From Angelakisella massiliensis (GTDB taxonomy: Bacteria > Bacillota > Clostridia > Oscillospirales > Ruminococcaceae), in contig NZ_LT629945.1 of assembly GCF_900104675.1 (NCBI RefSeq), positions 2,773,667 to 2,837,666 on the forward strand: a stretch of 64,000 nt of DNA, given 5' to 3'. Shown in pieces: positions 1 through 8,600 of this stretch. The first letter of the stretch is position 1; every line of letters begins with the position of its first letter. The translations under genes were made by a program, and so were the position numbers. The notes below the pieces were generated by a model, which was given only the letters and a program-made list of their open reading frames with translations, was not told the DNA's origin and made no database searches.

Positions 1-686
1 GGAACCAGCTTCTGGTTGAGGCCGGTGATGTAGTGGCAGGCAGCCCAGGGATACTGGTCACCAAAGGCCAAAGGAGTAACGCCATTGCTCTTGAGGGTCT
101 CGCAGAGGGTCAGGAACTCATCCCAAGTGGTGGGAGCGGTCAGACCGTACTGATCGAAGATCTCCTGATTGTAAACAAAGAACTTGCCGTTCAGACGCAG
201 CGGAATACCATAGTTCTTGCCATCAGAGCTGAAGGGCTCCAGGCCGGCTTCCATCAGGGTGCTTCTCCAGGCGCCGTTGTCAGCGTCCAGAGCCTCGGTC
301 AGATCCATAACAGCACCGGCAGCAATGAACTTTCTGGCGAACTCACCGCTCCAGGAGAAGAACACGTCGGGGCGGTCGTCAGAACCCATCATAACTCTCA
401 GCTTATCCTTAATAGGCTCGTCGGCAACAGCTTCAGAAACGATGGTGATGTTGGGATGCTCTTCCATGTAGGCGGCAACGATCTCATCAAAATATGCAAC
501 GTTTTCAGGCTGAGGCCATTTGTGGAGGAACTTCAGGGTAATCTGCTCTCCCGAAGTCTCGGAAGAGGGAGCCGCCGCATCGCCGCTGCTGCTGGGAGCA
601 GCGGAAGAAGAAGCAGTGCTGCCGCCGCAAGCGGCCAGACCCAAGGTCATTGTCAATGCGAGAAGCAAGCATATCAGTTTTTTCAT
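1..686 (-). CDS. ABC transporter solute-binding lipoprotein (partial, N-terminal part)
   Basis: Family 1 extracellular solute-binding protein, which captures a substrate (probably a sugar or glycoside) outside the membrane for an ABC importer. Read on the minus strand from ATG at 686, it begins with a lipoprotein signal with lipobox LAAC (Cys20), then a Ser/Ala-rich linker, then a typical start of a mature binding protein. The part seen includes a segment reading DRPDVFFSW and a hinge-like NGKFFVYNQEIFDQYGL. AGGAGG lies 10 bp before the start. The gene runs off the left edge, so the C-terminal part and probably the permease genes are outside. It lies 82 bp downstream of the sugar kinase in the same direction, so the kinase may act on the imported substrate (inference). 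Confidence 0.88.
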   Translation of the reverse strand, partial: MKKLICLLLALTMTLGLAACGGSTASSSAAPSSSGDAAAPSSETSGEQITLKFLHKWPQPENVAYFDEIVAAYMEEHPNITIVSEAVADEPIKDKLRVMMGSDDRPDVFFSWSGEFARKFIAAGAVMDLTEALDADNGAWRSTLMEAGLEPFSSDGKNYGIPLRLNGKFFVYNQEIFDQYGLTAPTTWDEFLTLCETLKSNGVTPLAFGDQYPWAACHYITGLNQKLV

Positions 687-768
687 TCGTAGTAATCCTC
701 CTGTCGTTTTGTTTTATGATGTAACGGCCGGTATTAAAAGTCCCCCAAGCCGTTAACTCCTCAAACTT

Positions 769-1596
769 TCAGCGAATGTCGGTTTCGTAACCGAAAGTTC
801 CGGCAACCAGACAATTCTTGGCGGCAAACTCGGCGGCATTGGCCATGCTCTGCTGAGTTTCCTCACCGCTGTAAATACCCGCCAGATAACGGGCAATGAA
901 AGAATCTCCAGCACCCATGGTATCCACCACATGGTCGATATGGTAAATACCCTGATGATAATAAACACCGTCACGATAGAGCATGGAGCCCTTGAAGCCT
1001 CTTGTCATCAGGATGTGCTTGGGGCCAAGCTCCGCTACCTTGGCAATAAAATCACGGAGCACTTCCTCTTCCCCATCGCCGCCGGAGAAAATGGCAAAGT
1101 CCACATAAGGAAGTGTATCGCGGATCTCTTCCAGATTCAGGTGGTCGGAGTAGTCATAAGAAATAGCGGGGCCAATGGCCTTCATCTGAGGAAGACTGTC
1201 GTTGATGCCGCTGTAAACGCTGGTGTGAATCAGCTGGTATGTAGCGATAAACGCCTCGTCTTCCTTGTTCAGTACAATGTTATGGGAAACACCCACCGAA
1301 CCGCCCATATCGCCGCTGAGGAAGGTTCTGTCACCATCCACCAACGTTACGTTGGCATAAGCGTTGGGCCCCTCCATAACACGAACATGGGAGGTGTCCA
1401 GCCCCTCGCTGCGAAGGGCCGCCAAAACATGAGCGCCAGCCGCATCGGTGCCCAGACAACCAATATAAGCTGCCTCCGCCAGGCCGGACCGCTTGGCCAA
1501 AACCGGCACGTTCACCGCGTTTCCACCAGGATACATCTTGTTTTTATACAGGTACCGGTCCACCACATTATCACCGATACCGATGATACGAAACAT
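769..1596 (-). CDS. PfkB-family sugar kinase, fructoselysine 6-kinase-like
   Basis: Cytoplasmic ribokinase-fold kinase of 275 residues. The N-terminal IGIGDNVVDRY and GGNAVN (residues 24-29) match the substrate-binding start of the family. DTMGAGD (225-231) is the PfkB signature 2 with catalytic Asp231. Overall pattern and length resemble E. coli FrlD, which phosphorylates fructoselysine, although other Amadori or sugar substrates are possible. ATG at 1596 is chosen because GGAGG precedes it; an upstream in-frame ATG at 1641 has no ribosome site. A strong palindrome at 1615-1638 sits right before the gene, and the two UTRA regulators are divergently transcribed from the other side, which suggests repression by one of them. 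Confidence 0.85.
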   Translation of the reverse strand: MFRIIGIGDNVVDRYLYKNKMYPGGNAVNVPVLAKRSGLAEAAYIGCLGTDAAGAHVLAALRSEGLDTSHVRVMEGPNAYANVTLVDGDRTFLSGDMGGSVGVSHNIVLNKEDEAFIATYQLIHTSVYSGINDSLPQMKAIGPAISYDYSDHLNLEEIRDTLPYVDFAIFSGGDGEEEVLRDFIAKVAELGPKHILMTRGFKGSMLYRDGVYYHQGIYHIDHVVDTMGAGDSFIARYLAGIYSGEETQQSMANAAEFAAKNCLVAGTFGYETDIR

Positions 1597-1614
1597 TCGA
1601 CTTCCTCCTTTCGC

Positions 1615-1638
1615 AACTGGTATAGTATAATACCAGTT
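1615..1638. promoter_or_regulatory. Operator-like palindrome upstream of the kinase
   Basis: The inverted repeat AACTGGTAT - 6 nt - ATACCAGTT has perfect 9-bp arms and lies 19 bp before the kinase start. The half-site TGGTAT recurs in the palindrome at 3496-3510. GntR/HutC-type regulators commonly bind such sites, and two are encoded next door. Binding is inferred. Confidence 0.6.
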
Positions 1639-1865
1639 CATGAGATTAGTTTAACACCGTTGATATTCAAAGTTAATAAAAACCTGTTAACATGTGGTAT
1701 TAAAACTATACATATTTTAGTCCAATTTTTAATGCATTTCCGCAAAACGTTCCTTGATGTAAAGTTTTTGCCAAGAGCTATTCATTTGCCCCGCTTTGTA
1801 TGATATACTAATATCAAATAATCCCCCGCCCGTTTTTGGGCGTTTGATATAAGGAGGAAAACGCG

Positions 1866-2588
1866 GTGAAAAACCTTTTTGACCCAATGGTCATTCGTGG
1901 GATGGACCGCATCGCTCAATTGATTATAGAGGAGGAGATGAAACCTGGTTCCCCGATTCCCTCCCCCGGTGAGCTTTCCCAGCTGCTGCTGATGCCGGAA
2001 GATATCATCTCCAGAGCACTGCTGCAGCTTTTCTATGAAGGTACACTTAACGGCGATCCCGGCACACAGCAATATTGTGTCGCTCCCCCAAAGCTGGTTC
2101 TTAACGCCTGGCCTACCATCGACCACTTTATCGGAAAAGAATCCATTTCCCCCACGGTTGCCTTTTTTGCGGTGGTTGAGGCCTCCAAGGCTGTTTCCAA
2201 CGCTCTGAGACTGCCCTTGGGCATCAATGTATATTGCCTGCGGCGTCTGTATCAGATACCACAAGGCCCCCGCATTCTGGTCACCTCTTACCTGCCGGAA
2301 AGCAGATTTCCCCATTTGATGGTACATGACTTTTCCAGCCATTCTCTTTATGATGTACTGGAAAAAGAATATGGTATCCAGGCGGACAACCAGTTTCTCG
2401 ATTTTCTGGTGGATTCTCCAACGGAGGAAGATTGCCAGCTGATGGGAATTTCTCCAAAAGAGCCATTGATGATCCTGTCCCGTCAAACGTTCAGTCAGTT
2501 CGGCGATGTTTTTGAATACTCCATTTATAAAAACCCCGGCCGAAACACCTGTTACAAAAGCACACCTACTCTGAGAGGCTCTATGTAA
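1866..2588 (+). CDS. GntR-family (UTRA domain) regulator with degenerate DNA-binding domain
   Basis: A 240-residue protein with a GntR-like winged helix (about 10-75) and a C-terminal UTRA ligand domain (about 95-235). GTG start at 1866 follows AAGGAGG. The DNA-binding part is unusual. The family pattern LPSERxLAxxxxVSRxTVRxAL is replaced by PSPGELSQLLLMPEDIISRALL, and the wing GxGTFV is replaced by GTQQY. It may bind DNA weakly, pair with the second regulator encoded 22 bp downstream, or act mainly as an effector sensor (inference). It is divergent from the kinase operon. Family assignment rests on overall pattern and on tandem placement with a canonical GntR gene. Confidence 0.72.
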   Translation: MKNLFDPMVIRGMDRIAQLIIEEEMKPGSPIPSPGELSQLLLMPEDIISRALLQLFYEGTLNGDPGTQQYCVAPPKLVLNAWPTIDHFIGKESISPTVAFFAVVEASKAVSNALRLPLGINVYCLRRLYQIPQGPRILVTSYLPESRFPHLMVHDFSSHSLYDVLEKEYGIQADNQFLDFLVDSPTEEDCQLMGISPKEPLMILSRQTFSQFGDVFEYSIYKNPGRNTCYKSTPTLRGSM

Positions 2589-2610
2589 CCAAAAAGGAGG
2601 TCTCCCGTCC

Positions 2611-3330
2611 TTGCAAAATACACTGCCAATTCATGTACAACTGGAAAATCTGATCCGCGATAAAATCGCCAACGGAGAATACGCCATCGGCTCATGTCTG
2701 CCGTCGGAACGGCGGTTGGCGGAAACCTATGGCATCAACCGCCTCACTGTGCGCGCGGCACTGAAAAACCTTCGGCAGGAAGGTTTGATTGTAGCTCACC
2801 AGGGACGGGGAAACTTTGTCAATTCCGCCAGAATGCGTTTAAGCTTTTCCAGCATCCGCGGTTTCGGCACTCAGCTGAAATCTCAGGGTGTGGTTCACAC
2901 CAGCAAGGTGCTCATTGCCCAAAAGGTTCCTGCCAACCACAAGCTTTCCCGCTGCTTTCAGCTGCCCATGGGAACCCCTCTGTATCATTTGACAAGAATC
3001 CGGATTGGGAACAGCCATGCCATCGTTATTGACGACACCTACTTCCCATTTTCCCTGATCCCCGATGTGGAAAAGATCGATTTTTCTGTAGAGTCCCTGT
3101 ATCATAATTTTGAAAAAAATCAGATCATCCTGGCTGAAGCGAGGCAGACGTTGATGGTGACCATTCTCACTGATGAGGACGCACAGTTGCTGGAACTGCC
3201 TCCCAACAGTCCGGTTTTCTGCATCAATCATCAGGTATCCGATGTCTCCGGAAGGCTGGTGGAATATACCCTTTCCTACGTCAACCCCGAACGGGCCAAT
3301 ATTACATCCTATTTAAAAAATCAGCTCTGA
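2611..3330 (+). CDS. GntR/HutC-family transcriptional regulator (UTRA domain)
   Basis: A 239-residue regulator with a canonical GntR winged helix (residues 5-72). LPSERRLAETYGINRLTVRAAL forms the recognition helix and GRGNFV the wing. The UTRA sensor domain follows (about 90-235), ending in the typical VEYTLSYVNPERANI. TTG start at 2611 follows AAGGAGG. It is the second of a tandem pair, probably co-transcribed with the first, and a strong terminator follows at 3351. Likely targets are the palindromes at 1615-1638 and 3496-3510, with a sugar phosphate or Amadori product as effector (inference from family). Confidence 0.88.
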   Translation: MQNTLPIHVQLENLIRDKIANGEYAIGSCLPSERRLAETYGINRLTVRAALKNLRQEGLIVAHQGRGNFVNSARMRLSFSSIRGFGTQLKSQGVVHTSKVLIAQKVPANHKLSRCFQLPMGTPLYHLTRIRIGNSHAIVIDDTYFPFSLIPDVEKIDFSVESLYHNFEKNQIILAEARQTLMVTILTDEDAQLLELPPNSPVFCINHQVSDVSGRLVEYTLSYVNPERANITSYLKNQL

Positions 3331-3350
3331 AAACAGCTCCATACCAAACA

Positions 3351-3398
3351 AGGCATATCGCTCACCTCAGGCAGAGGCTGGCGATATGCCTGTTTTTT
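3351..3398 (+). terminator. Rho-independent terminator after the GntR pair
   Basis: Perfect 11-bp stem AGGCATATCGC/GCGATATGCCT (3351-3361 with 3381-3391) followed by a six-T run. Confidence 0.9.
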
Positions 3399-3475
3399 CG
3401 CTTTTTGGAACGCATTGCATATCAAATAACAGCTTTCATCCTTGCTTTCTCCGGCAGATGCGTTTAATGGGTTGC

Positions 3476-3510
3476 TTGTGCCGTTCCAGCTGAAATGGTA
3501 TAATATACCA
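3476..3510 (+). promoter_or_regulatory. Promoter with overlapping palindromic operator for the aminopeptidase/GH42 genes
   Basis: -35 TTGTGC (3476-3481), 17-bp spacer, -10 TATAAT (3499-3504). The perfect palindrome TGGTATAATATACCA (3496-3510) covers the -10 box, so a bound repressor would block RNA polymerase. Its half-site matches the palindrome before the kinase at 1615-1638. Confidence 0.7.
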
Positions 3511-3565
3511 AAGCCAAAGTGGGTTTGTAAAAAGAAATCGCCGACAGGTATACGGGGTGAATGAG

Positions 3566-4534
3566 ATGGACAATATGTATTTATCCAGAGGCGCCTCCAA
3601 GGTGGTGCAGATGTGCGCGGGGGTACAGGCGGGAGAACAGGTTTTGATCATTACCGAACAGTCCCGGGAGAGCATCGCCCGGGCGTTGGCAACGGAGGTT
3701 TACCGTGTGGGGGCTGAACCCATTCTCTGTGTTATGGAACCCCGGAGCCAGGATGGTCAGGAACCGCCCCGGTCCATCGCGGCGGCCATGAAAGTAAGCG
3801 ACGTTTTTCTCTCGGTGGTAGGGCGCTCCATCACCCATACCCATGCGGTAAAGGATGCTATTGCGGCAGGATCCCGTGGACTGGTGCTGACCCAGTTTAC
3901 CGAAGAAATGATGATCCACGGCGGCATCGAAGGGGATTTTGCTTCTCTCAAGCCGGTATGTATCGCCATGGCACAGGCTTTGGCCGGCGCAGAGAAAGTA
4001 GTCCTCACCTCCCCCGGCGGAACCCATCTGGAATATTCCGCTGCCGGACGCAGAGGAAATCATCTGTACTGCATGGTGGAGAAGGGGCAGTTTTCCACAC
4101 TGCCCACTGTGGAAGCCAATATTTCGCCGCTGGAAGGGACCGCAAACGGCGTCATCGTCGCCGATGGAAGCATTCCTTATATCGGTATCGGCGTATTGGA
4201 AGAACCGGTTACCATGAAGGTAAAAGACGGCAGGATCACCTCCATTTCCGGCGGACGGCAGGCTCAAATACTGGCGGATGACCTGGCCGCAAAAAACGAT
4301 CCCAATGTATACAATATTGCCGAGCATGGGGTGGGACTGAATCCTGCCTGCCGCTTCTGTGGGTTTATGCTGGAGGACGAAGGAGTATATGGTTCCTGCC
4401 ACATCGGTATCGGCACCAGCATCACATTGGGAGGAAAGGTCAAGGCCAGCTGCCACTATGATGTCATTATGAAAAATGGTACCATCATCGCCGATGGCAG
4501 AACGTTGATGAAGGATGGACAGGTACTGCTCTAA
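3566..4534 (+). CDS. M29-family aminopeptidase-like metalloenzyme
   Basis: A 322-residue protein of the thermophilic aminopeptidase (M29)/NicX-like fold. Visible blocks include VQAGEQVLIITE near the N-terminus, SPGGTHLEYSAAGR, and the C-terminal AEHGVGLNP and CHIGIGTS, where the family places metal-binding His/Glu residues. It would be a cytoplasmic, divalent-metal enzyme that removes N-terminal residues from small peptides or hydrolyses a related bond. ATG at 3566 is preferred since GGGGTG lies 6 bp before it; an in-frame GTG at 3557 is possible. It has its own promoter and palindrome and sits 99 bp before the GH42 gene. Within this locus it may process peptide-bound sugars (inference). Confidence 0.78.
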   Translation: MDNMYLSRGASKVVQMCAGVQAGEQVLIITEQSRESIARALATEVYRVGAEPILCVMEPRSQDGQEPPRSIAAAMKVSDVFLSVVGRSITHTHAVKDAIAAGSRGLVLTQFTEEMMIHGGIEGDFASLKPVCIAMAQALAGAEKVVLTSPGGTHLEYSAAGRRGNHLYCMVEKGQFSTLPTVEANISPLEGTANGVIVADGSIPYIGIGVLEEPVTMKVKDGRITSISGGRQAQILADDLAAKNDPNVYNIAEHGVGLNPACRFCGFMLEDEGVYGSCHIGIGTSITLGGKVKASCHYDVIMKNGTIIADGRTLMKDGQVLL

Positions 4535-4633
4535 AGCATGGATCGCCAAAGGAGCACCTGAAAATCTGTCCGTCGCTCATCAATCCATTTTGGGTAAAGT
4601 GAGAAAAGCCTTACAGGAAAGGAGCACATTCAT

Positions 4634-6577
4634 ATGCTGCTGGGTGTGGATTACTATCCGGAACAATGGCCCCTTGAACTGCTGGAGGAGGACCTGGACC
4701 AAATCCGGCAGCTGGGCTGCAATGTTATTCGTATCGGCGAGTTTGCCTGGAAACTGATGGAACCTCAAGAGGGAGTATATGATTTCTCTTTCTTTGATCA
4801 TGTGATCTCCCGTGCCAAAGAGCGGGGTCTGAAAATCATCTTCGGCACGCCCACTGCCACTCCCCCCGCCTGGCTGGCCGCCCGTTGGCCGGAGGTGCTG
4901 TCCCATTTTGAGGACGGTACTTCCAGGGCCTTCGGCGGGCGCCATGTATGCTGCTACAGCAGCCCGGTTTACCGGGAATATTGCAGCAGGATCGTCACCA
5001 AATTGGCGGAGCACTATCGGGAAGAACCGGCTATCATCGCCTGGCAGCTGGATAATGAGCTGAGCCATGAGGGCAGCGATCTCTGCTGGTGCGGCAACTG
5101 CCGGGACCGGTTCCGCCAATGGCTTCATGACCGCTTTGAGGGAGATATCCAGCGTCTCAATGAGGCTTTCGGCACTGTCTTCTGGGGACAGCAGTATGGG
5201 GACTTTGGGGAAATTCCCCTTCCCTCCTCCACCATCACCACCCACAATCCCGCTTTGCGTCTTTGCTGGGAACAGTTCCGCGCTTTTTTGCTGGAGGACT
5301 TCATCAGCCAGCAGGCCCAGCTTGTGCGGCGGGTCATTCCTCAGGCAAAGATCCTGCACGACTTCCCCGGCGGAGGTCTGGGCAAACATGCAGATTTTGC
5401 CGCCATGGCCCAGTGTCTGGATCAGGCAGCCTACAACAACTACCCCGTCTGGGGCGGTCAAAAGGAGCCGCTGCCTCCCCATGAGATCGCCTTTGGTCTT
5501 GATTATATCCGGGGTCTGCGCCGTCAGAATTTCATGATCACAGAAGCCATTATGGGCGCTCAGGGCCACGATATTACCGGTTATCTCCCCCGTCCGGGAC
5601 AGGCTAAATTGTGGAGCTGGCAGGGAATGGCTCACGGATGTGACAGCCTGCTGTATTTCCGCTATCGGGGAGCCGCCGCAGGAGCAGAACAGTTCTGTTA
5701 TGGTCTGCTGGACCCGGACAATATTCCCCGCCGCCGCTTTCGGGAGGCCGGAGACTTCTTCCGGGATGTGAAAGAGTATGAAGACGTCCTCACCGCTCCC
5801 ATTTCCAGTCCTATATGTATTCTGTATGATTTTGATTCCCTCGCTTCCTTCCGCATCCAGCGTCAAAGCCTTCTGCTGGACTGTGAGCGGGAGATGAAAG
5901 AATTGTACCGGGTATTTTTCCGGACCAATCAGATGGTGGACATCATCCCCTCCCGGGAGGATTTTTCTTCCTATAAGATAGTAGTGGTGCCCAACATGAT
6001 TGTCACCGACAAAGAGTTTCTCACCCGCCTGAAAGAATATGTGGCGGCAGGTGGCTGCGCTGTAGTCACATACCGTACTTCCGTCAAAGACCGCAATAAC
6101 AACCTTGTCTTTGGTAAGGTTCTGCCTGTGGATTGTGACGATCTGCTGGGGGTGACAGTGGAAGAAACAGAAAGCGTTCAGGAATATGACCTTTTTCCCC
6201 TTCGGGGGGCCGATGGGCAAACCGGCTCCGCAGGAATTTTCCGCGATATGCTCCAGCCCACCACCGCCCAGGTCCTTTATCGGTATGACGATCCTTTCTA
6301 TCAGAATTACGCCGCTGTAACAATGAATCCTTGGGGCCGGGGCAGAGCCTATTATCTGGGTACTTCATTGGAAAGAAAGCTGCTGGAAGAAGTGCTGAGG
6401 GAGGCTATGTCTTTTGCGCAGCTGACCCCTGTGGAAACGCCCGATGGAGTGGAAGCGGTAGTGCGCAAAGGAGAAAAACGCACAGTTCGTTTCCTTCTCA
6501 ATCACAATCCTTTCCCTGTTTCCGCTCTGGGACATGAGCTGGAAGCCTTTGAAGTCCTGGGGGAAGAATTGACGTAA
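4634..6577 (+). CDS. GH42 beta-galactosidase
   Basis: A 647-residue cytoplasmic glycoside hydrolase. The N-terminal GVDYYPEQWP opens the GH42 TIM barrel. Glu142 in LDNELSHE is the acid/base and Glu304 in MITEAIMG the nucleophile. Cys106/107 with Cys151, Cys153 and Cys156 form the family's structural zinc site. A trimerisation domain (about 390-590) and a small beta domain follow. No signal peptide is seen, so substrates are taken up first. ATG at 4634 follows AAAGGAG at 9 bp. Galactosides or other beta-linked sugars are likely substrates. The order after the regulators suggests induction together with the aminopeptidase. Confidence 0.93.
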   Translation: MLLGVDYYPEQWPLELLEEDLDQIRQLGCNVIRIGEFAWKLMEPQEGVYDFSFFDHVISRAKERGLKIIFGTPTATPPAWLAARWPEVLSHFEDGTSRAFGGRHVCCYSSPVYREYCSRIVTKLAEHYREEPAIIAWQLDNELSHEGSDLCWCGNCRDRFRQWLHDRFEGDIQRLNEAFGTVFWGQQYGDFGEIPLPSSTITTHNPALRLCWEQFRAFLLEDFISQQAQLVRRVIPQAKILHDFPGGGLGKHADFAAMAQCLDQAAYNNYPVWGGQKEPLPPHEIAFGLDYIRGLRRQNFMITEAIMGAQGHDITGYLPRPGQAKLWSWQGMAHGCDSLLYFRYRGAAAGAEQFCYGLLDPDNIPRRRFREAGDFFRDVKEYEDVLTAPISSPICILYDFDSLASFRIQRQSLLLDCEREMKELYRVFFRTNQMVDIIPSREDFSSYKIVVVPNMIVTDKEFLTRLKEYVAAGGCAVVTYRTSVKDRNNNLVFGKVLPVDCDDLLGVTVEETESVQEYDLFPLRGADGQTGSAGIFRDMLQPTTAQVLYRYDDPFYQNYAAVTMNPWGRGRAYYLGTSLERKLLEEVLREAMSFAQLTPVETPDGVEAVVRKGEKRTVRFLLNHNPFPVSALGHELEAFEVLGEELT

Positions 6578-6911
6578 GCTCCTTACTTTGTGAGAGGGTT
6601 CAGAAATTGGAAGATATCCTCCTGTACCCATCCCAAACAGCGCATATCCTTCCCGGGCGCACCTGTGCTGCCTGTTTGCTGCTTTTGTCGGATCAAGCCT
6701 TTTGGGAAATGCGCGGTATGGAAGCCCATGAGGACCGCTTGATTTAAAAATCAAGGGTTGGGCATTTTCAGTGTGCTGAATTCACTGGGAAGGAGCCTGT
6801 CTTTCAAAAGGAATAATTCCTTTGGGCACAGCTCTCCTTTATTTGTTTTCTGCGCCGGCCTTTTCATCCAGGCATTTCTCCCGTGCTTCCAAAAGAATCA
6901 CATCCATCCTG

Positions 6912-6944
6912 GTCCTCTCCTGCCCCCGCGGGGAGGACTTTTTT
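6912..6944 (+). terminator. Rho-independent terminator
   Basis: Stem GTCCTCTCC/GGGGAGGAC (6912-6920 with 6930-6938, one G-U pair) followed by six T. Confidence 0.8.
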
Positions 6945-6945
6945 G

Positions 6946-6974
6946 TTGGCAGAGAGAATGGTTTGTAGTATAAT
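6946..6974 (+). promoter_or_regulatory. Sigma-A promoter of the dCMP deaminase-mutY-thrE run
   Basis: TTGGCA, 17-bp spacer, TATAAT. The start codon at 7050 lies 75 bp downstream. Confidence 0.75.
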
Positions 6975-7049
6975 GGCTCCATAAAAATACAGGGGCTGGA
7001 CGATTCTCCCATCATCTGCCTCTATCTTAACTTACGAAAGGTGACCAAT

Positions 7050-7530
7050 ATGAAGCGACAAGATTATATTTCCTGGGACGAATATTTTATGGGCATCGCC
7101 CTTCTCTCCGCTCAGCGGAGCAAGGACAACAACTCCCAGGTGGGGGCCTGCATCGTCAGCCCCGATCATAAAATTCTGTCCATTGGGCTATAATGGTATG
7201 CCCATCGGGTGTGACGACGACGAAATGCCCTGGGACCGGGAGGGTGATACCCTGAACACCAAGTATGTTTATGTCTGCCATGCCGAACTCAACGCCATCC
7301 TCAACTATGCCGGCGGTTCCCTGAAAGGGGCTACCCTCTACGGCACCCTGTTCCCCTGCAACGAATGTGCCAAAGCCATCATTCAGAGCGGTATCCGCCG
7401 GGTGGTCTATCTCTGCGATAAATATGCCGACACCGAATCGGTCAAGGCCTCCAAAAAGATGTTCGATATGGTGGGCGTGGAGTATGTTCCCTATCAGCCT
7501 TCCGGCAAGGCGCTGACCCTGGAGCTGTGA
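7050..7530 (+). pseudogene. dCMP deaminase (ComEB-like), frameshifted
   Basis: Zinc-dependent cytidine/deoxycytidylate deaminase that converts dCMP to dUMP for thymidylate synthesis. Reading from ATG 7050, the frame hits TAA after ILSIGL. Removing one G from the GGG at 7185-7187 restores [11 protein letters not shown] and an open frame to 7530. Both zinc motifs are intact in the second part: CHAELNAI (His plus catalytic Glu) and PCNEC. Total length would be about 160 residues, normal for the family. A single homopolymer base in an otherwise well-kept gene suggests either a very recent mutation or a sequencing error. A TTG at 7183 could at best restart a protein lacking the N-terminal strand. 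The stop overlaps the mutY start. Confidence 0.85.
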
Positions 7531-8600
7531 GGATGGAGCCTGAACGTTTGCAGCAGATGGCACAGCCGCTGCTGGATTGGTACGACAAAAACGCCCGTGT
7601 CCTCCCCTGGCGCAGTCAGCCCACCCCTTATCGGGTATTGGTATCGGAGATCATGCTCCAGCAGACCAGGGTGGATGCGGTAAAACCCTATTTTGCCCGC
7701 TTTATGGAGGCGCTGCCGGATCTGGAAAGCTTAGCTGCGGCCCCGGAACAGACCCTCCTCAAATTGTGGGAGGGCCTTGGCTACTACAACCGGGTAAGAA
7801 ATCTGCAAAAAGCCGCTCAAATGGTGGTGCGGGAATATGGCGGCGTGCTGCCCAGGGACCCGGAGGAGCTGAAAAAGCTGCCGGGCATCGGGGACTACTG
7901 CGCCGGTTCCATCAGCTCCATTGCCTACAATGTTCCCTGCCCCGCTGTGGACGGCAATGTTCTGCGGGTCATCACCCGTCTGACAGGAGATTTTTCCGAT
8001 ATTGCCAGCCCCGCCACCAAAAAAGCCATTACCGCGGCAGTGAAGCAGATCATCCCTGCACGGGCGGGAGATTTCAACCAGGCCCTGATGGAGCTGGGGG
8101 CGCTGGTCTGCCTGCCCAACGGCGCACCTCTCTGCGGCCAGTGTCCCCTGGCGGGCATCTGTATGGCACGGGAACAGGATCTCACCAGCCAAATCCCAGT
8201 GAAGGCCCCCAAGGCCGCCCGGAAGCAGGAAGAAAAAACTGTTTTTCTGCTGTTATGTCAGGGAAATGTCGCTCTGGTACAGCGGCCTGAGAAGGGACTG
8301 CTGGCCGGACTGTGGGAGTTTCCTTCCTGCCCTGGCAGGCTGAAAAAGGCGGAAGCTCTGTCCCGTTTGAGAGAATGGGGCTTTGAACCCAAAGAGGTGG
8401 AGAAGCTGCCTGGAAGCCGCCATATTTTTACCCATCTGGAATGGCTGATGGCCGGATACCTGGTACGCTTGGAGCAGCCGCCGCAAAAAACAGATTTTCT
8501 GTGGGTATCCCTGAGGGAGGCTTTGGAGCAATATCCCATCCCATCGGCCTACCAGCTTTACCGTCAACGGCTGGAAAAGGAGGAAAAGCAGGATGGATGA
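7527..8600 (+). CDS. mutY: A/G-specific adenine glycosylase MutY
   Basis: Base-excision repair enzyme that removes adenine mispaired with 8-oxoguanine. Domains in order: HhH-GPD glycosylase (about 10-220) with catalytic Glu41 in SEIMLQQT, helix-hairpin-helix LPGIGDYCAGSI (118-129), catalytic Asp142 in AVDGNVLR, and a 4Fe-4S cluster held by Cys195, 203, 206 and 212. A C-terminal NUDIX-like 8-oxoG recognition domain (about 230-350) follows. Length 357 is usual. GTG 7527 overlaps the deaminase stop; ATG 7533 is an equally good start. It overlaps the next gene by 8 bp, so they are probably co-translated. Confidence 0.95.
   Translation: MRMEPERLQQMAQPLLDWYDKNARVLPWRSQPTPYRVLVSEIMLQQTRVDAVKPYFARFMEALPDLESLAAAPEQTLLKLWEGLGYYNRVRNLQKAAQMVVREYGGVLPRDPEELKKLPGIGDYCAGSISSIAYNVPCPAVDGNVLRVITRLTGDFSDIASPATKKAITAAVKQIIPARAGDFNQALMELGALVCLPNGAPLCGQCPLAGICMAREQDLTSQIPVKAPKAARKQEEKTVFLLLCQGNVALVQRPEKGLLAGLWEFPSCPGRLKKAEALSRLREWGFEPKEVEKLPGSRHIFTHLEWLMAGYLVRLEQPPQKTDFLWVSLREALEQYPIPSAYQLYRQRLEKEEKQDG

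Larger units (their letters stand above)
6578..7049. other. Intergenic region
   Basis: No convincing gene. It contains a terminator (6912-6944) and the promoter of the dCMP deaminase gene (6946-6974). A short open frame at 6758-6973 lacks a ribosome site and family features and overlaps both signals. Confidence 0.6.

Noticed and set aside
4580..6220. Long open frame opposite the GH42 gene
   Set aside because: Mirror frame of a well-recognised gene; composition is that of an antisense shadow.
6758..6973. 71-codon open frame before the dCMP deaminase
   Set aside because: It overlaps a clear terminator and the -35/-10 of the next gene.
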